In this document: positions 23,743 through 32,630 of the stretch, in pieces
Numbering within the stretch: the stretch's first letter is position 1
Layout of the letters: the number at the start of each line of letters is the position of its first letter
Source: Symbiodinium microadriaticum
Lineage: Eukaryota; Sar; Dinophyceae; Suessiales; Symbiodiniaceae
DNA length: 64,000 bases
Assembly: GCA_001939145.1 (NCBI GenBank)
Contig: LSRX01000065.1
Location: forward strand, 762,711 to 826,710
Direction: 5' to 3'
Position numbers and translations under genes: made by a program
Notes under the pieces: model-generated
Told to the model about the DNA's origin: nothing
The model's database searches: none
What the model saw: the letters and a program-made list of their open reading frames with translations, nothing else

Positions 23743-24342
23743 GCCCTCAAAGTGAAGTTTCGAAGATGCAGCACATACGAAAGCATCTTGAGGGAAACTT
23801 TCGGCCTCTACCTTTCGACTGTTCACGAGCTGATGCAGTACACGCTCTATCTTCGGAGCAGCCCTCACTGTGCAGCCGCTCTCATATCCACAAAAGAGCC
23901 AGACGACGGCACCACCAAGCAAAGCATCCTAAAGAGAATGAAGGCAGAGTGGCAAGTCGTGGTGGCGATGGAGTCCACAGCGGCATCTGCTGTCACTTTG
24001 GCAGCGAGCTGCCATCACACGCGATACCAGCATTACCGTGAGGTGATGACTTGCATGGAAAAAAACAACTATCGCATGACGACCGAGAGCAAGAACATTG
24101 TGTCTGCTTGGAACCCGGATTACTGCCAAAGTGCTTCCTTGGAGAGCATGTTTGGAGACATGAGTGATGCTGTGAAGAGAGCCGGGCGAGCCGACTGTGG
24201 AGGCTTGGCAAGCTTGCATGCCGTGGGTGTGCGGTGCTTGAAGCACCGTGTCTGCGGGAACTCGGAAAGTCCGAAGCCCGTGCAACTGGAGAAAGAGGAC
24301 TGGCTTGGAGTTGAAGCGCCAGGGATCAAGCCGAAGATCTGG
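23743..24342 (+). CDS. Gene B exon 15: largest conserved-looking exon, unknown domain
   Basis: About 200 open codons after TTCGGAG|GCC. The sequence is non-repetitive and globular-looking, with motifs KAEWQVVVAMESTAASAVTL, ESKNIVSAWNPDYCQSASLE and MFGDMSDAVKRAGRADCGGL. It resembles unnamed dinoflagellate protein families as I remember them, but I cannot name a function. The 3' end is near 24342 (donor not settled); the frame stops at 24378. Confidence 0.6.
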
Positions 24343-24636
24343 TGCCCAAGCAGTGCTCCCACGTGCTCCTTGGCATGAATTTGTTCGAAACAAGGAATCG
24401 TGTGCGACGAGTGATAGCATCAGCCTCACCGTCCGGATTCGGAGAATTGAGGCAGACGCGTGAACACGGAGGGCATCTTGAAAAGCTTTCCCAGCACCTC
24501 TGCTTTCTTCCACAACCACCACTGCCTAAACACCATGCAGGGTTTCATCAAAGCCCGCGAGCCACAAGGTTGCACGCAAGGCAGCCTCTTATGATTTGTT
24601 TGTTGGCATAATTGTTTTTTCTCTCATCTGAGGCAG

Positions 24637-25123
24637 GGCAAGGACCCCACTGAGGAGGCAGGGGAGTTCTGGGTTCAGGCATGCTTCCAGCCCGGAGCTT
24701 TGTTCAAGTACCAGAACACCTTTTTTATCTGCACCGGCAAGACGCCGGCAGTTCTGTATGTTGCCCAGATGAATCATATCCATTGCCGCTTGCAAACGTG
24801 GCATTTGCCTTGACTCGTGAAAGCTTAATCATCCGAGGTTGTGCGGCTGAAGCAGCTACCGTACAAGTTTCAGGGTCTGCTGCCGGAGCAGCAGCAGGAT
24901 GAAACTCGAGTTCCTTGCAAGCAGCAAGAGGACTTCTGGGACCCGTTACGCCCCGGGCTGGCCACTCCAGCCCTCGCCTTGGACGTCGGAAGGCGATCCC
25001 GGGAATTGCAGGGCTATGTAGTGGCATGGTTTGCTTGTACCGAATGAGTGATTCCGATTGTTTCGTCTCGTTGGCAGGAACTTGATCACTCAGCTCCGCT
25101 TTGGCTATGACGACGCCGCTTAG
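24637..25123 (+). CDS. Gene B C-terminal exons
   Basis: Exon from 24637 after GAGGCAG (contains EFWVQACFQPGALFKYQNTF), exon 24838-25011 (58 codons, contains LKQLPYKFQGLLPEQQQDET) and a short exon from 25078. Depending on phase the last one stops at 25110 or 25123, so the gene either ends here or continues into the exons at 25.3-26.3 kb. Confidence 0.5.
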
Positions 25124-25302
25124 CATCAACTAGTGTTCGACAAGACATGCTCACTCGGCCATTGCAATGTTGCACATGTCGATTCAAGGTAGTCTTGTTT
25201 GGCTATAGCCTGCATGTGTGCGAGAAGGCCTTAGAGGACAAGTCTGGGTCCTGCATTGTGATCAGAAGGGGATTCACAGAATTCTCCTTGTTGTGCTACC
25301 TT

Positions 25303-26331
25303 GTGCAAACCCAGCAGATCCTGCAGACCACATGTGCATCGCTGAACGAGCTACTTCGGAAGAACGATGTCCAGATGCCGAAGAGCTCGACAAAAAGCCA
25401 GCAGATCAGAAGATTGCTAATGCTGGCGGAAGTGAAGGAGGTATGTGACCTCCACAAGATCCAGGGCATTTTGTCCAAGCTGGACGAACAAGATGACAAG
25501 AAAAAGAAAAAGGACAGCAGCAAGGAAGACGAGCAGCACGACGACGAGGCACGGATCTGCTTGTCAATCAATCAAAGTGTCTCATGTGTTTGCAAGGTTC
25601 GGCACGTGTGGTGCAATGATTCAGACACTCATACAGCTTTTCAGGGCGACATCCAGTGGGAGGAGCTGAATGACGATCCTGCCACCGCGGCCTGCAAGGA
25701 GCTTTTGTCAAGGCTAGACGAGGAAGAGGAGCAGGAGGAGACAAGCGGCACTAGTAATCCTTGTGCTCTGTTGACTCGGTATTTCGCACAGCTCCATAAG
25801 CAATCAAAGAACTCTGCAGGACGCTGACAAGCCAGGCGACGGCGAGCAAGAAAGGCCGAGGGCAGCTAGCCGTGAGGAGGCTGATCGGATCTCCAGATCT
25901 CTGCTGTCGTGCTCCACAGCATCGCTGCCGCAGAAGCTGGTGGATGCTATGCCCGTCCCCCCGGAGACTGCCATTCACCAGACAGTGCATTGTGATTCGA
26001 CTTTACCACATTTCCAAGGCAGGTTGCTTCACAATCGTTGCTTTGAAGGCAGGTCGCTCGGATTTCATTCATTCGTTTTGTTCGCTGCTGAACAGGTTCG
26101 CTCAAACAGACTACAAACAGATTAGCTTAACCGAGATTGCTGTATCCAAGGAGTTCGCATGCTGCTTCATTCAACCCAGCACTGGATCCGAACATGCTCG
26201 ACAAACGCAAAACTACGTTGAAAAGCATATGTGCGAAGGACCGTTCGCAAAGCCAAGCCTACTACATAGTCTGGACATGGCTCACGAGAGCCACCTCTTC
26301 GGGTCGTGCTGCCAAACGGCAGAAGGTTTAA
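25303..26331 (+). CDS. Gene C: coiled-coil/acidic protein, C-terminal exons, unknown function
   Basis: Exons ~25303-25548 (contains LNELLRKNDVQMPKSSTKSQ, then Lys/Asp/Glu-rich, GC donor after GAG), 25645 to ~25740 (QWEELNDDPATAACKELLSR and an acidic tail), 25820 to ~25980 (EEADRISRSLLSCSTASLPQ) and 26180-26331 (MLDKRKTTLKSICAKDRSQS, ending SSGRAAKRQKV and TAA). The basic KRQKV end could serve as a nuclear localisation signal (inference). It may be a separate gene or the 3' part of gene B. Confidence 0.5.
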
Positions 26332-28468
26332 GCCACAAGTGATATCCAAAAGCCTCTTCTCTAGGCAATAATGAATGCTCTCAGACCGAAAAAAACAGAG
26401 GATGTCACATGTGCGCGGGGCTGTCACCGTGAGAGCATGGTGCGATGGGGCAACAAAAAAAGCATCGAGCGAGCATGATGGCATGTTGGAGGCACCCACT
26501 TTCAGGGAGCATGCATTCCGCATCGCTTGATTTATGGTTTTGGGTTGGGTTTGGGGTTTTCCGGTTTAGGGTTTTGGGTTTTGGGTTGAGGGTTTTCCGG
26601 TTTAGGGTTTTGGGTTTGGGGTTTTAGGGATTTTCCGGTTTAGGGTTTTGGGTTTGAGTTTAGGGTTTCCGAAGTTAGGGACGCATTTTCGGGGGGTTGC
26701 CTTGAAGGCTTCCTTCAAGGGGTCTATGAGGGTGCCTTCAAGGGTTCAACGTCGTTGCAAAGGTTGCATCAGGTTTGGGTTGAGGGAGCTCTCATAGGCC
26801 CCTAAGTAGTTCCTTTTTGGGATTACCTTATAGGATTCTAAATATGAACCATAAAAAGGAACTACTTAGGGGCCTATGGCTAGCTAGCTGGCTAGCATCA
26901 GGTTTAGCAGTCTGTAAGGCTGCCATTCTGTTTAGGGCTTAGGGTTTAGGGGAATGGTTTAAGTGAGGCTTCTGTCGGTGTTATATGGGGTCTTAAGATC
27001 AGGGGTTTGTTTCACGACTTCTCTCCCTGCTTTGACAGATATGCAAACCGGTGTTTTATACGCAATTTTTTGATCAGGGTTTTAAGTAGAGTGTATAAAA
27101 TGCACCTACCGTTACTAATGTACGCAAGATTTCAGCAGACGCTCAGCGGCAGATCGAACATACCTGTAGGGATAGCAAGCCTACACACTCATAGGAACTC
27201 CACAGAAATGTGCCCAGCCTTCATAGAAAGTCGTGGCTCATGCAAGCCCGAGAGGGCGAGGAAAATTTGAAACCTGAAGCCCTAAACCCTGAAACGATGG
27301 ACCATCACACCTCAAAGCTCTAATCCCTGAAACCCTAAAATGTCCTAAATAGGGAACCGTGAAGCCTTGACTATACAAGTCCTGCAGAGCCCTTCAAGGG
27401 ACCCTGGAGTTTAGAGTTTAGGGTGTACGCTTTATAAACCCTAAATTCCTATTACTACTACTCGCACTCAACCTAATTGCTACCCCCGGAAATGTTAACA
27501 TTCTTCAGTCACTTTTCTTGTGTGTGTGTGTGTGTGTGTGTTTTATTTTACTTTTATTTGGAGGGTGCCCTACACTCACCAGATCTTCACATTTTCTGGG
27601 TTTAGGGCCACCATAAACCGTACACCGTTGAACCCCTGACTTGCAGCAGGCGCAGGGGGAAGGCGAGCTCTTGTGCTGCGTCCGTTGCTCAGACGGGGTT
27701 CCTTCGCTTTAGGGATTTGGGTTGAGGGGTTTAGGGCCTTTTTTAGGGATTAGGTTACGGCGTAAGGCTTCTTCGCGGGGTTGTTGAAGGGCTTCTTTAG
27801 GGGTTCTATGCCCAGACCCTGAAATTTAGTACACCTTTTTTGGTCGGGTCACCTCAATCAGTTCTTATAGTAGCTGGTGCGAAAACGGAGTCTAAGGTTT
27901 AGTGCTGAGGATTTCGGTCGGTCATCCTGAGTGGGGTCCACACGATGCGCGTATGCAATGCTGCTTGCTCAGTTACTCCATAAACCAAAAACAATGAACC
28001 CAAAACCTGAACTTACTCCATAGTCCCTAGACCCTAAACCCGTGTAATACTCCATAGACCCGTAATCCTAAACCCTAAGTTCCTCCACAGACGCCAAACC
28101 CTGAACCCGAACCCTAAAACCTAAGTTACTCCATAAACACTGGCCCGTAAACCCTGAACCCCAAAGCCCATACCCCTACTTCGTAACTACATCCCTAGCC
28201 GTTCCATGGACCGGTACAGTTTGTGCTTGGGCCTGTCACTGGATCCAGTATAGGTAATGTAGCGTTGAAGTATGAGCCACAGAAATGCGTTGCCTTTCTT
28301 TGTGGAACATAGTCAGTCGTCTGTTCTTCTAAGCCCACGGCAAATCCTCAACCTCCATGCACATAGCAAGCTCAACAACTTCAATCAAGAGTGTATCGTC
28401 GCAGTAAGCAAAAACCCTAAACCCTAAACCCTAACTAAACCCTAAACCCTAAACCCTAACTAAACCCT
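26332..28468. repeat. Spacer: telomere-like repeat, one foldback element, no gene seen
   Basis: Degenerate TTTAGGG/TTTTGGG sequence at 26530-26670, a foldback at 26793-26878, a (TG)n microsatellite near 27521-27540 and CCCTAAA-rich blocks at 28020-28160 and 28410-28480. The few ORFs are short and unconvincing. Confidence 0.7.
26793..26878. mobile_element. MITE-like foldback, CATAGGCCCCTAAG family, 86 bp
   Basis: A 26-bp perfect inverted repeat (26793-26818 and 26853-26878). The arms match those at 13309-13392 almost exactly, 13.5 kb away, and the interior matches the element at 8277-8375. This is the best-preserved copy of the family. Confidence 0.8.
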
Positions 28469-28482
28469 AAACCCTAAACTTA
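28469..28482. repeat. Target-site duplication of the LINE, 5' copy
   Basis: AAACCCTAAACTTA (14 bp) occurs here and again at 36770-36783, directly flanking the retrotransposon. The target is telomere-type repeat (CCCTAAAC) with a short deviation. Confidence 0.85.
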
Positions 28483-28484
28483 AA

Positions 28485-28513
28485 GGCTCAAAGGCTCAAG
28501 CTCAAGGCTCAGG
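28485..28513 (+). other. Possible spliced-leader remnants at the LINE 5' end
   Basis: GGCTCA occurs three times within 29 bp (28485, 28493, 28506), once as GGCTCAAG, the last eight bases of the dinoflagellate leader. A LINE mRNA that was trans-spliced and then reverse-transcribed incompletely would leave this. The motif also arises in degenerate TTTAGGGCTCAAG sequence elsewhere in the window, so the evidence is weak. Confidence 0.35.
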
Positions 28514-28651
28514 GCAGGCTAGGTCGGGGGGTCGCTCTGTCGCTGCACTTTCCGACGAAGACGAGAGCCCGATCCGGTGCGAGCTGATCCTGATCGGCGG
28601 GACGTGAACCACCGGGGGGTGTCCAACGGCGCGATCCAGGGCTACCGCATC

Positions 28652-29602
28652 ATGTCGGGTGGGAAGCGGCAGATAGACTTGGCCAAGGGCACGAAGATCC
28701 CACAGGAGGAGGGGGACGACGACGACCTCAGCCCCAGCAAATCCGCGAAGGTGCTCCCAGCCTCCGGGGCAGTGGGGGTGACCGCCAGGGAGCTCCAAGC
28801 TATGCTGCAGCAGCAAACGTCGCAGCTGGTGGAGACTCAGGAGGCCGCGGTGGCGAAGGAAGTGGCAACCTTTGAGCGTGTCGTGGAGGAGCGAGTCGGG
28901 GCTGCTGAGCACCGAGTTGACACTGTGGAACAGAGGTTGGCAAGCCTGGAAGCAAAGCTGGACAAGGCGTTGGGGCAGGGAGGGCTTCCCGTTGCGGGGG
29001 CAGATGGGGCGGATGACGCCATGCGCCGGCAGCGCACTCTTGTATTCGGAGGATGGGAGCGGGAGACTCGTCGGGCCGACCTACTGGGCGAACTCCAGAA
29101 GGCACTGGAGACCCTTCGCGTGGCAAAGCTCCTTGATGAGCCTCCCTTCACGACCGGAGTCCGCCGCAGCATCGCCTTGGCGCCCTTCCGCCAGCGGGAC
29201 AACGAGAGCTTTACGCAGATGAGGGAGCGGATGCAGCAAATTATCAGGGCCTTCTACGACTCCGAGGTTGTGGGCAAGCAAGGGCGGAAACTCTGGTGCA
29301 ACTGGAGCAAGAGTCGAGTGGAGCGGGCGCACAGTGGTCACGCGGCCATGGTGAAGCGTGTCGTCGGGGAGGTGGACAAGGTGAAACAGCTTGAGCTTGA
29401 GATGGAGTGGGGGCAAGGGAGTGTGTGGACACATCACAACCTCATCGCCAGTTCGGTGGTGCCGCCTCCACCAGGGACGGATCCTTCCCACCTGCTTTTC
29501 AAGGAGAGCATTGCCGGCAAGCCCTGGGTCAACATCGAGTTGGCAGCAGCCGATCTTCGGCTGGACAAGGGGGCACTGAGGCGGGCTCTTGAGCAAGCCT
29601 GA
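28652..29602 (+). CDS. LINE ORF1: coiled-coil, probable nucleic-acid-binding protein
   Basis: 316 codons from ATG 28652; the frame is open from further upstream, but only with a GTG. The N-terminus is charged (EEGDDDD). Residues ~45-107 form a coiled coil (repeated EERVGAAEHRVDTVEQRLAS pattern). Then TLVFGGWERET at about 130 and a following basic/aromatic segment (GRKLWCNWSKSRVERAHSGH) resemble the RRM-like part of LINE-1-type ORF1 proteins. Expected role by family: RNA-binding chaperone that coats the element RNA. It stops three bases before the ORF2 ATG, so ORF2 may be translated by reinitiation. Confidence 0.75.
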   Translation: MSGGKRQIDLAKGTKIPQEEGDDDDLSPSKSAKVLPASGAVGVTARELQAMLQQQTSQLVETQEAAVAKEVATFERVVEERVGAAEHRVDTVEQRLASLEAKLDKALGQGGLPVAGADGADDAMRRQRTLVFGGWERETRRADLLGELQKALETLRVAKLLDEPPFTTGVRRSIALAPFRQRDNESFTQMRERMQQIIRAFYDSEVVGKQGRKLWCNWSKSRVERAHSGHAAMVKRVVGEVDKVKQLELEMEWGQGSVWTHHNLIASSVVPPPPGTDPSHLLFKESIAGKPWVNIELAAADLRLDKGALRRALEQA

Positions 29603-29605
29603 CCC

Positions 29606-30838
29606 ATGGATGCGGATGCACATGCTGAGGCCCCTGACACGAGTTTCAGGGTTTTCGGATGGAACTTGGGCGGTGTCGAGGCGGAGGACTTGCCGAAGGC
29701 AGTTCGCGAGGCCACCGACTGTGACTTCTGCAAAAAAGACATCCTGCTTGTGCAAGAGTGTCCTCGGGATAAGGAGGGGTGGTGCTTTGACTTCCAGAAC
29801 GGCTTCAGACTGGTCACATACAGGCAGGCCTCCATGTGGCGAGGGATGGGTATTCTCTTCCACCCGAAGGTATGGGCAGTGATCAGTAAGAGGTTTTCTC
29901 CCAGAGGGGTGTGGCTTCATCTTCGGCACCTGGAGAGTCAAGAGACGACATGGTTTAGCACAGCCCATTTCAGCCCGGGGGTCACACAGGAGGCCTACGA
30001 AGCGGAGGTCGAAGGGCACTTCAAGCTCCGACCGAAACAGGCCAAGGCGACGGTCTTCCAAGGGGACTTGAACAGCGGTTTTCGATGGTACAGGGACGGG
30101 GAGAGGGTTGAGGCAGCACCGAGGGAGGGAAAGGCGGACATCTTTGTGCGGTACGCCACAGAAGCAGGGTTGGACTTTGTCCCGCTGGAAGGCTCTCAAT
30201 GGGACACGCCGACCAGCAGGCCGAGGCAGCAGGGCAGAAGGGGGACGCAAATCGACTATATGATGTGCAGTGGCATTCGCAGGGGGTTCTGCAGTGTGCA
30301 CGTCGACTCCCACATGAGACTAGGGACGGACCATGAGTGCGTGAGTGCTTCTCTCACTCTGAAGACTCCGAGGGTGGTGCAGAGGACCACGACAGGGCCA
30401 AGGGTGTGGACGGGCTATAAAGGCACGATCACCGACATGAATCAGGGCATCCTTGAGGGGTTGGCGAGACAGTGCACAAGACCTCGAAGAGGGGAGAGTT
30501 ACAAGGACCCGCATGCAGTCAAGCAAGCCCTCCGCCAGGCCAGGCTCCTCAAAACCGGGGCTGCCTGGAAACGAGCACTTCAGCTTCGCAAGCAGGCCCG
30601 TCGCGAGTGGGAGTCTGGTCGGCTTGCCCGAGCGAGTGAGGGAGACTGGCAGATGCTCAAGTCGTGCAGACCGAAGAAGAGTGCAGGGTGGGATGTGGCT
30701 TTCGCCTCAGCACAGCAGGGGGACCCACACGAAGCGGTACACACACACACCTTTCGGAGGTGTACAAGGGCAAGTCGCCCCAAGCCTCGGAGTACCACTA
30801 CCATGGGGAAGCTAGTGCCTTCACGGTCGAAGAGATGA
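29606..30838 (+). CDS. LINE ORF2, APE-type endonuclease part
   Basis: Starts at ATG 29606, three bases after ORF1. The exonuclease-endonuclease-phosphatase catalytic set is visible: N20 in FGWNLGG, E51 in LLVQECP, H121 in STAHFSPG, D154/N156 in FQGDLNSGF, D217 in TQIDYMM, and D242/H243 in LGTDHECV. This enzyme nicks the target DNA to prime reverse transcription. The true coding region leaves this frame in the (AC)6 run at 30739-30750; beyond it the frame reads non-homologous sequence to 30838, while RT continues in another frame. One AC unit more or fewer explains the shift. Confidence 0.85.
   Translation: MDADAHAEAPDTSFRVFGWNLGGVEAEDLPKAVREATDCDFCKKDILLVQECPRDKEGWCFDFQNGFRLVTYRQASMWRGMGILFHPKVWAVISKRFSPRGVWLHLRHLESQETTWFSTAHFSPGVTQEAYEAEVEGHFKLRPKQAKATVFQGDLNSGFRWYRDGERVEAAPREGKADIFVRYATEAGLDFVPLEGSQWDTPTSRPRQQGRRGTQIDYMMCSGIRRGFCSVHVDSHMRLGTDHECVSASLTLKTPRVVQRTTTGPRVWTGYKGTITDMNQGILEGLARQCTRPRRGESYKDPHAVKQALRQARLLKTGAAWKRALQLRKQARREWESGRLARASEGDWQMLKSCRPKKSAGWDVAFASAQQGDPHEAVHTHTFRRCTRASRPKPRSTTTMGKLVPSRSKR
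30739..30750 (+). repeat. (AC)6 microsatellite at the ORF2 frameshift
   Basis: Six AC units inside ORF2. Upstream, the endonuclease frame is open; downstream, the RT frame is offset by two bases. Removal of one dinucleotide would align the two frames. It is either a slippage mutation or, less likely, a programmed frameshift site. Confidence 0.7.
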
Positions 30839-32439
30839 GGGATGCTATGGGGAAACTCAAAGCGAGGAAGGCGGTTGGTCTGGACTACACGTCCCAAGAG
30901 TTGTTGGCAGGGGTTATGGCTACGCCTGGAGGGGAGGAACACATGCTGGAGTGGTTTAACAGAGTGTTGGTGGAGCAACGGGTTCCCCCGGCATGGAACG
31001 AGCCTCTGCTGGTCCTCCTCCCCAAGGTGGACGTTCCTCTTCGGTGCAAACAGCTGAGGCCCATTGCTATGAGTAGCGCTGTGTCCAAGCTATTCGCAAG
31101 GATGCTCTTGACAAGGACGGGACATGCACTATTACCTCGCACAGCGGCACAGTGCGCCGCCCCAGGTCGTCAGGCAGCAGATTTTCTCTTCAGCATTCAC
31201 AGGGTCTTTGAACTCAGTCGCGAATGGGGCTCTCCCGTTTGCGCCATGAAAGTTGACCTCAACAAGGCCTTCGACTGCGTTGATCGTGGGGTTCTTCTAC
31301 AAAGACTCGCAGGCAGGCTGGGACCGTGTGCAGAGATGGGATGTTGGGCAGCCCTCATGTCGGACATCACAGGGGTTCTTCAGAGTCCATGGGGGCGCTC
31401 CTCCTTGCAGATGCCTTCGGGGATAAAGCAAGGGGCCATCGAAAGCCCGATGATGTTCGGGTTCATTGCTGAGCTGGCTTTGGAAGAGACAAGGGTCAGC
31501 CATAAGTGGGGTCGGCATGACAAGCTTTTCCCAGGGCTGGACGAAGAGGAGTGTGTCTACATGGACGACGGGTTCCTTTGGAGTAAAGGGGTGGCACTGA
31601 TGCAGAAGAAGTTGGGGGAATATGCGTCCCACTTACGGACCTTCGGACTTACGATCAACCTTGCGAAGTGTCAGCTATACTGTGGACCAAGATGCCCTGG
31701 TTCCCCCGAGCTTCGGCTAGGGGACACAGTCTTGAAGGCAGCGCCTGCGATCGAGATGATGGGGCTGAACTTCAAGGTGGGGGTTACCACCATGGAGATC
31801 CTCACCGCCCTCGTTGCCAAGGCCAGGGCATGCTTCTGGGATCTCAAGCATGTGCTCTGTTCCAAAGGGGGGCTTGGCAAACGGATCCAGCTAATGCAGC
31901 GAACGGCTGCCCAAGCTGGATTATGGTGCCTTAGTGCCATCGCTCCTGATGCTGGGGGGCTAGGTTATCTTAATGCTGCGCAACTCCAGTTGATTGTGTG
32001 GATGATGAAACTATCCAGGGGGAAGGACGAAGACTGGGGGTCATACAGACTCAGGGCGTGGCGAGCGGCACGGGCTGCCCTTCACAGATCGGGGCACGAG
32101 CGCTGGTCAACAACATGGTTGAGGAGGTACTGGCGCTTCTCGGGGCACCGAGCAAGGGGGCTTGATCGTGAACACCCGGTTCTGTCGTCCATCATTGACA
32201 ACTTCAGGAACAAACAATGGTGGGAAACCGAAAAGTGCAAACCGAAGGGACAGGGGGTTCGACATGTCCGGCATTACGCAAGACTCATGCAAACCGAGGG
32301 GCGCATGGATGCAGCGGCAGGGCAGTCCTGGAGGGTGGTCGCGAGGGACAGATCATCCTGGGCATTGTGCGAACAGTGGTGGGTTGAACGAGAGGACATC
32401 CCATGGGCCTCTGGCCGCCAAACCTCCCTGCTTCCGTAG
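30751..32439 (+). CDS. LINE ORF2, reverse transcriptase part
   Basis: Non-LTR reverse transcriptase. Motif A KVDLNKAFDCVD lies near 31249-31284, motif B PSGIKQGAIESPMMF near 31414-31458, and the catalytic YMDD at 31558-31569, followed by a thumb-like helical region and a Trp-rich C-terminus. The fingers motif KARKAVGLDYTSQEL is also present. No RNase H domain or terminal CCHC finger is evident. The frame has no ATG near its start (its first start-like codon is a GTG), because it is the continuation of ORF2 after the (AC)n slip. Role: copies element RNA at the nicked target. Confidence 0.88.
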   Translation, partial: LSEVYKGKSPQASEYHYHGEASAFTVEEMRDAMGKLKARKAVGLDYTSQELLAGVMATPGGEEHMLEWFNRVLVEQRVPPAWNEPLLVLLPKVDVPLRCKQLRPIAMSSAVSKLFARMLLTRTGHALLPRTAAQCAAPGRQAADFLFSIHRVFELSREWGSPVCAMKVDLNKAFDCVDRGVLLQRLAGRLGPCAEMGCWAALMSDITGVLQSPWGRSSLQMPSGIKQGAIESPMMFGFIAELALEETRVSHKWGRHDKLFPGLDEEECVYMDDGFLWSKGVALMQKKLGEYASHLRTFGLTINLAKCQLYCGPRCPGSPELRLGDTVLKAAPAIEMMGLNFKVGVTTMEILTALVAKARACFWDLKHVLCSKGGLGKRIQLMQRTAAQAGLWCLSAIAPDAGGLGYLNAAQLQLIVWMMKLSRGKDEDWGSYRLRAWRAARAALHRSGHERWSTTWLRRYWRFSGHRARGLDREHPVLSSIIDNFRNKQWWETEKCKPKGQGVRHVRHYARLMQTEGRMDAAAGQSWRVVARDRSSWALCEQWWVEREDIPWASGRQTSLLP

Positions 32440-32630
32440 CTGGCCTGGTCGTTCAACTCCTGATGCCTAGATGTGCCTCCCTTGAACTTAGCTGTGTTTA
32501 ATTTGCATGCTTTGGGTCCGAGGGCTGTACAGGGTTTTGACGTGGTACTGCACTCTGATGCTTTGTGATGGCTTTGCGGCTGGATGTGCAGCGATTGCAG
32601 TAGCCCTAGCTACTCTCGCCCTCGCTCGAT
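32440..32630 (+). other. Spacer between RT and ORF3
   Basis: 191 bp without a clear gene. A 103-codon ORF from ATG 32507 to 32818 overlaps it and the start of ORF3; it carries a hydrophobic segment (GCAAIAVALATLALA) that could span a membrane. It is not clear whether this or ORF3's own N-terminus is translated. Confidence 0.4.

Noticed and set aside
29081..30313. 410-codon minus-strand ORF opposite the LINE, and other long antisense ORFs to 36.8 kb
   Set aside because: Shadows of GC-rich LINE coding sequence; the plus strand carries catalytic motifs and the minus strand does not.
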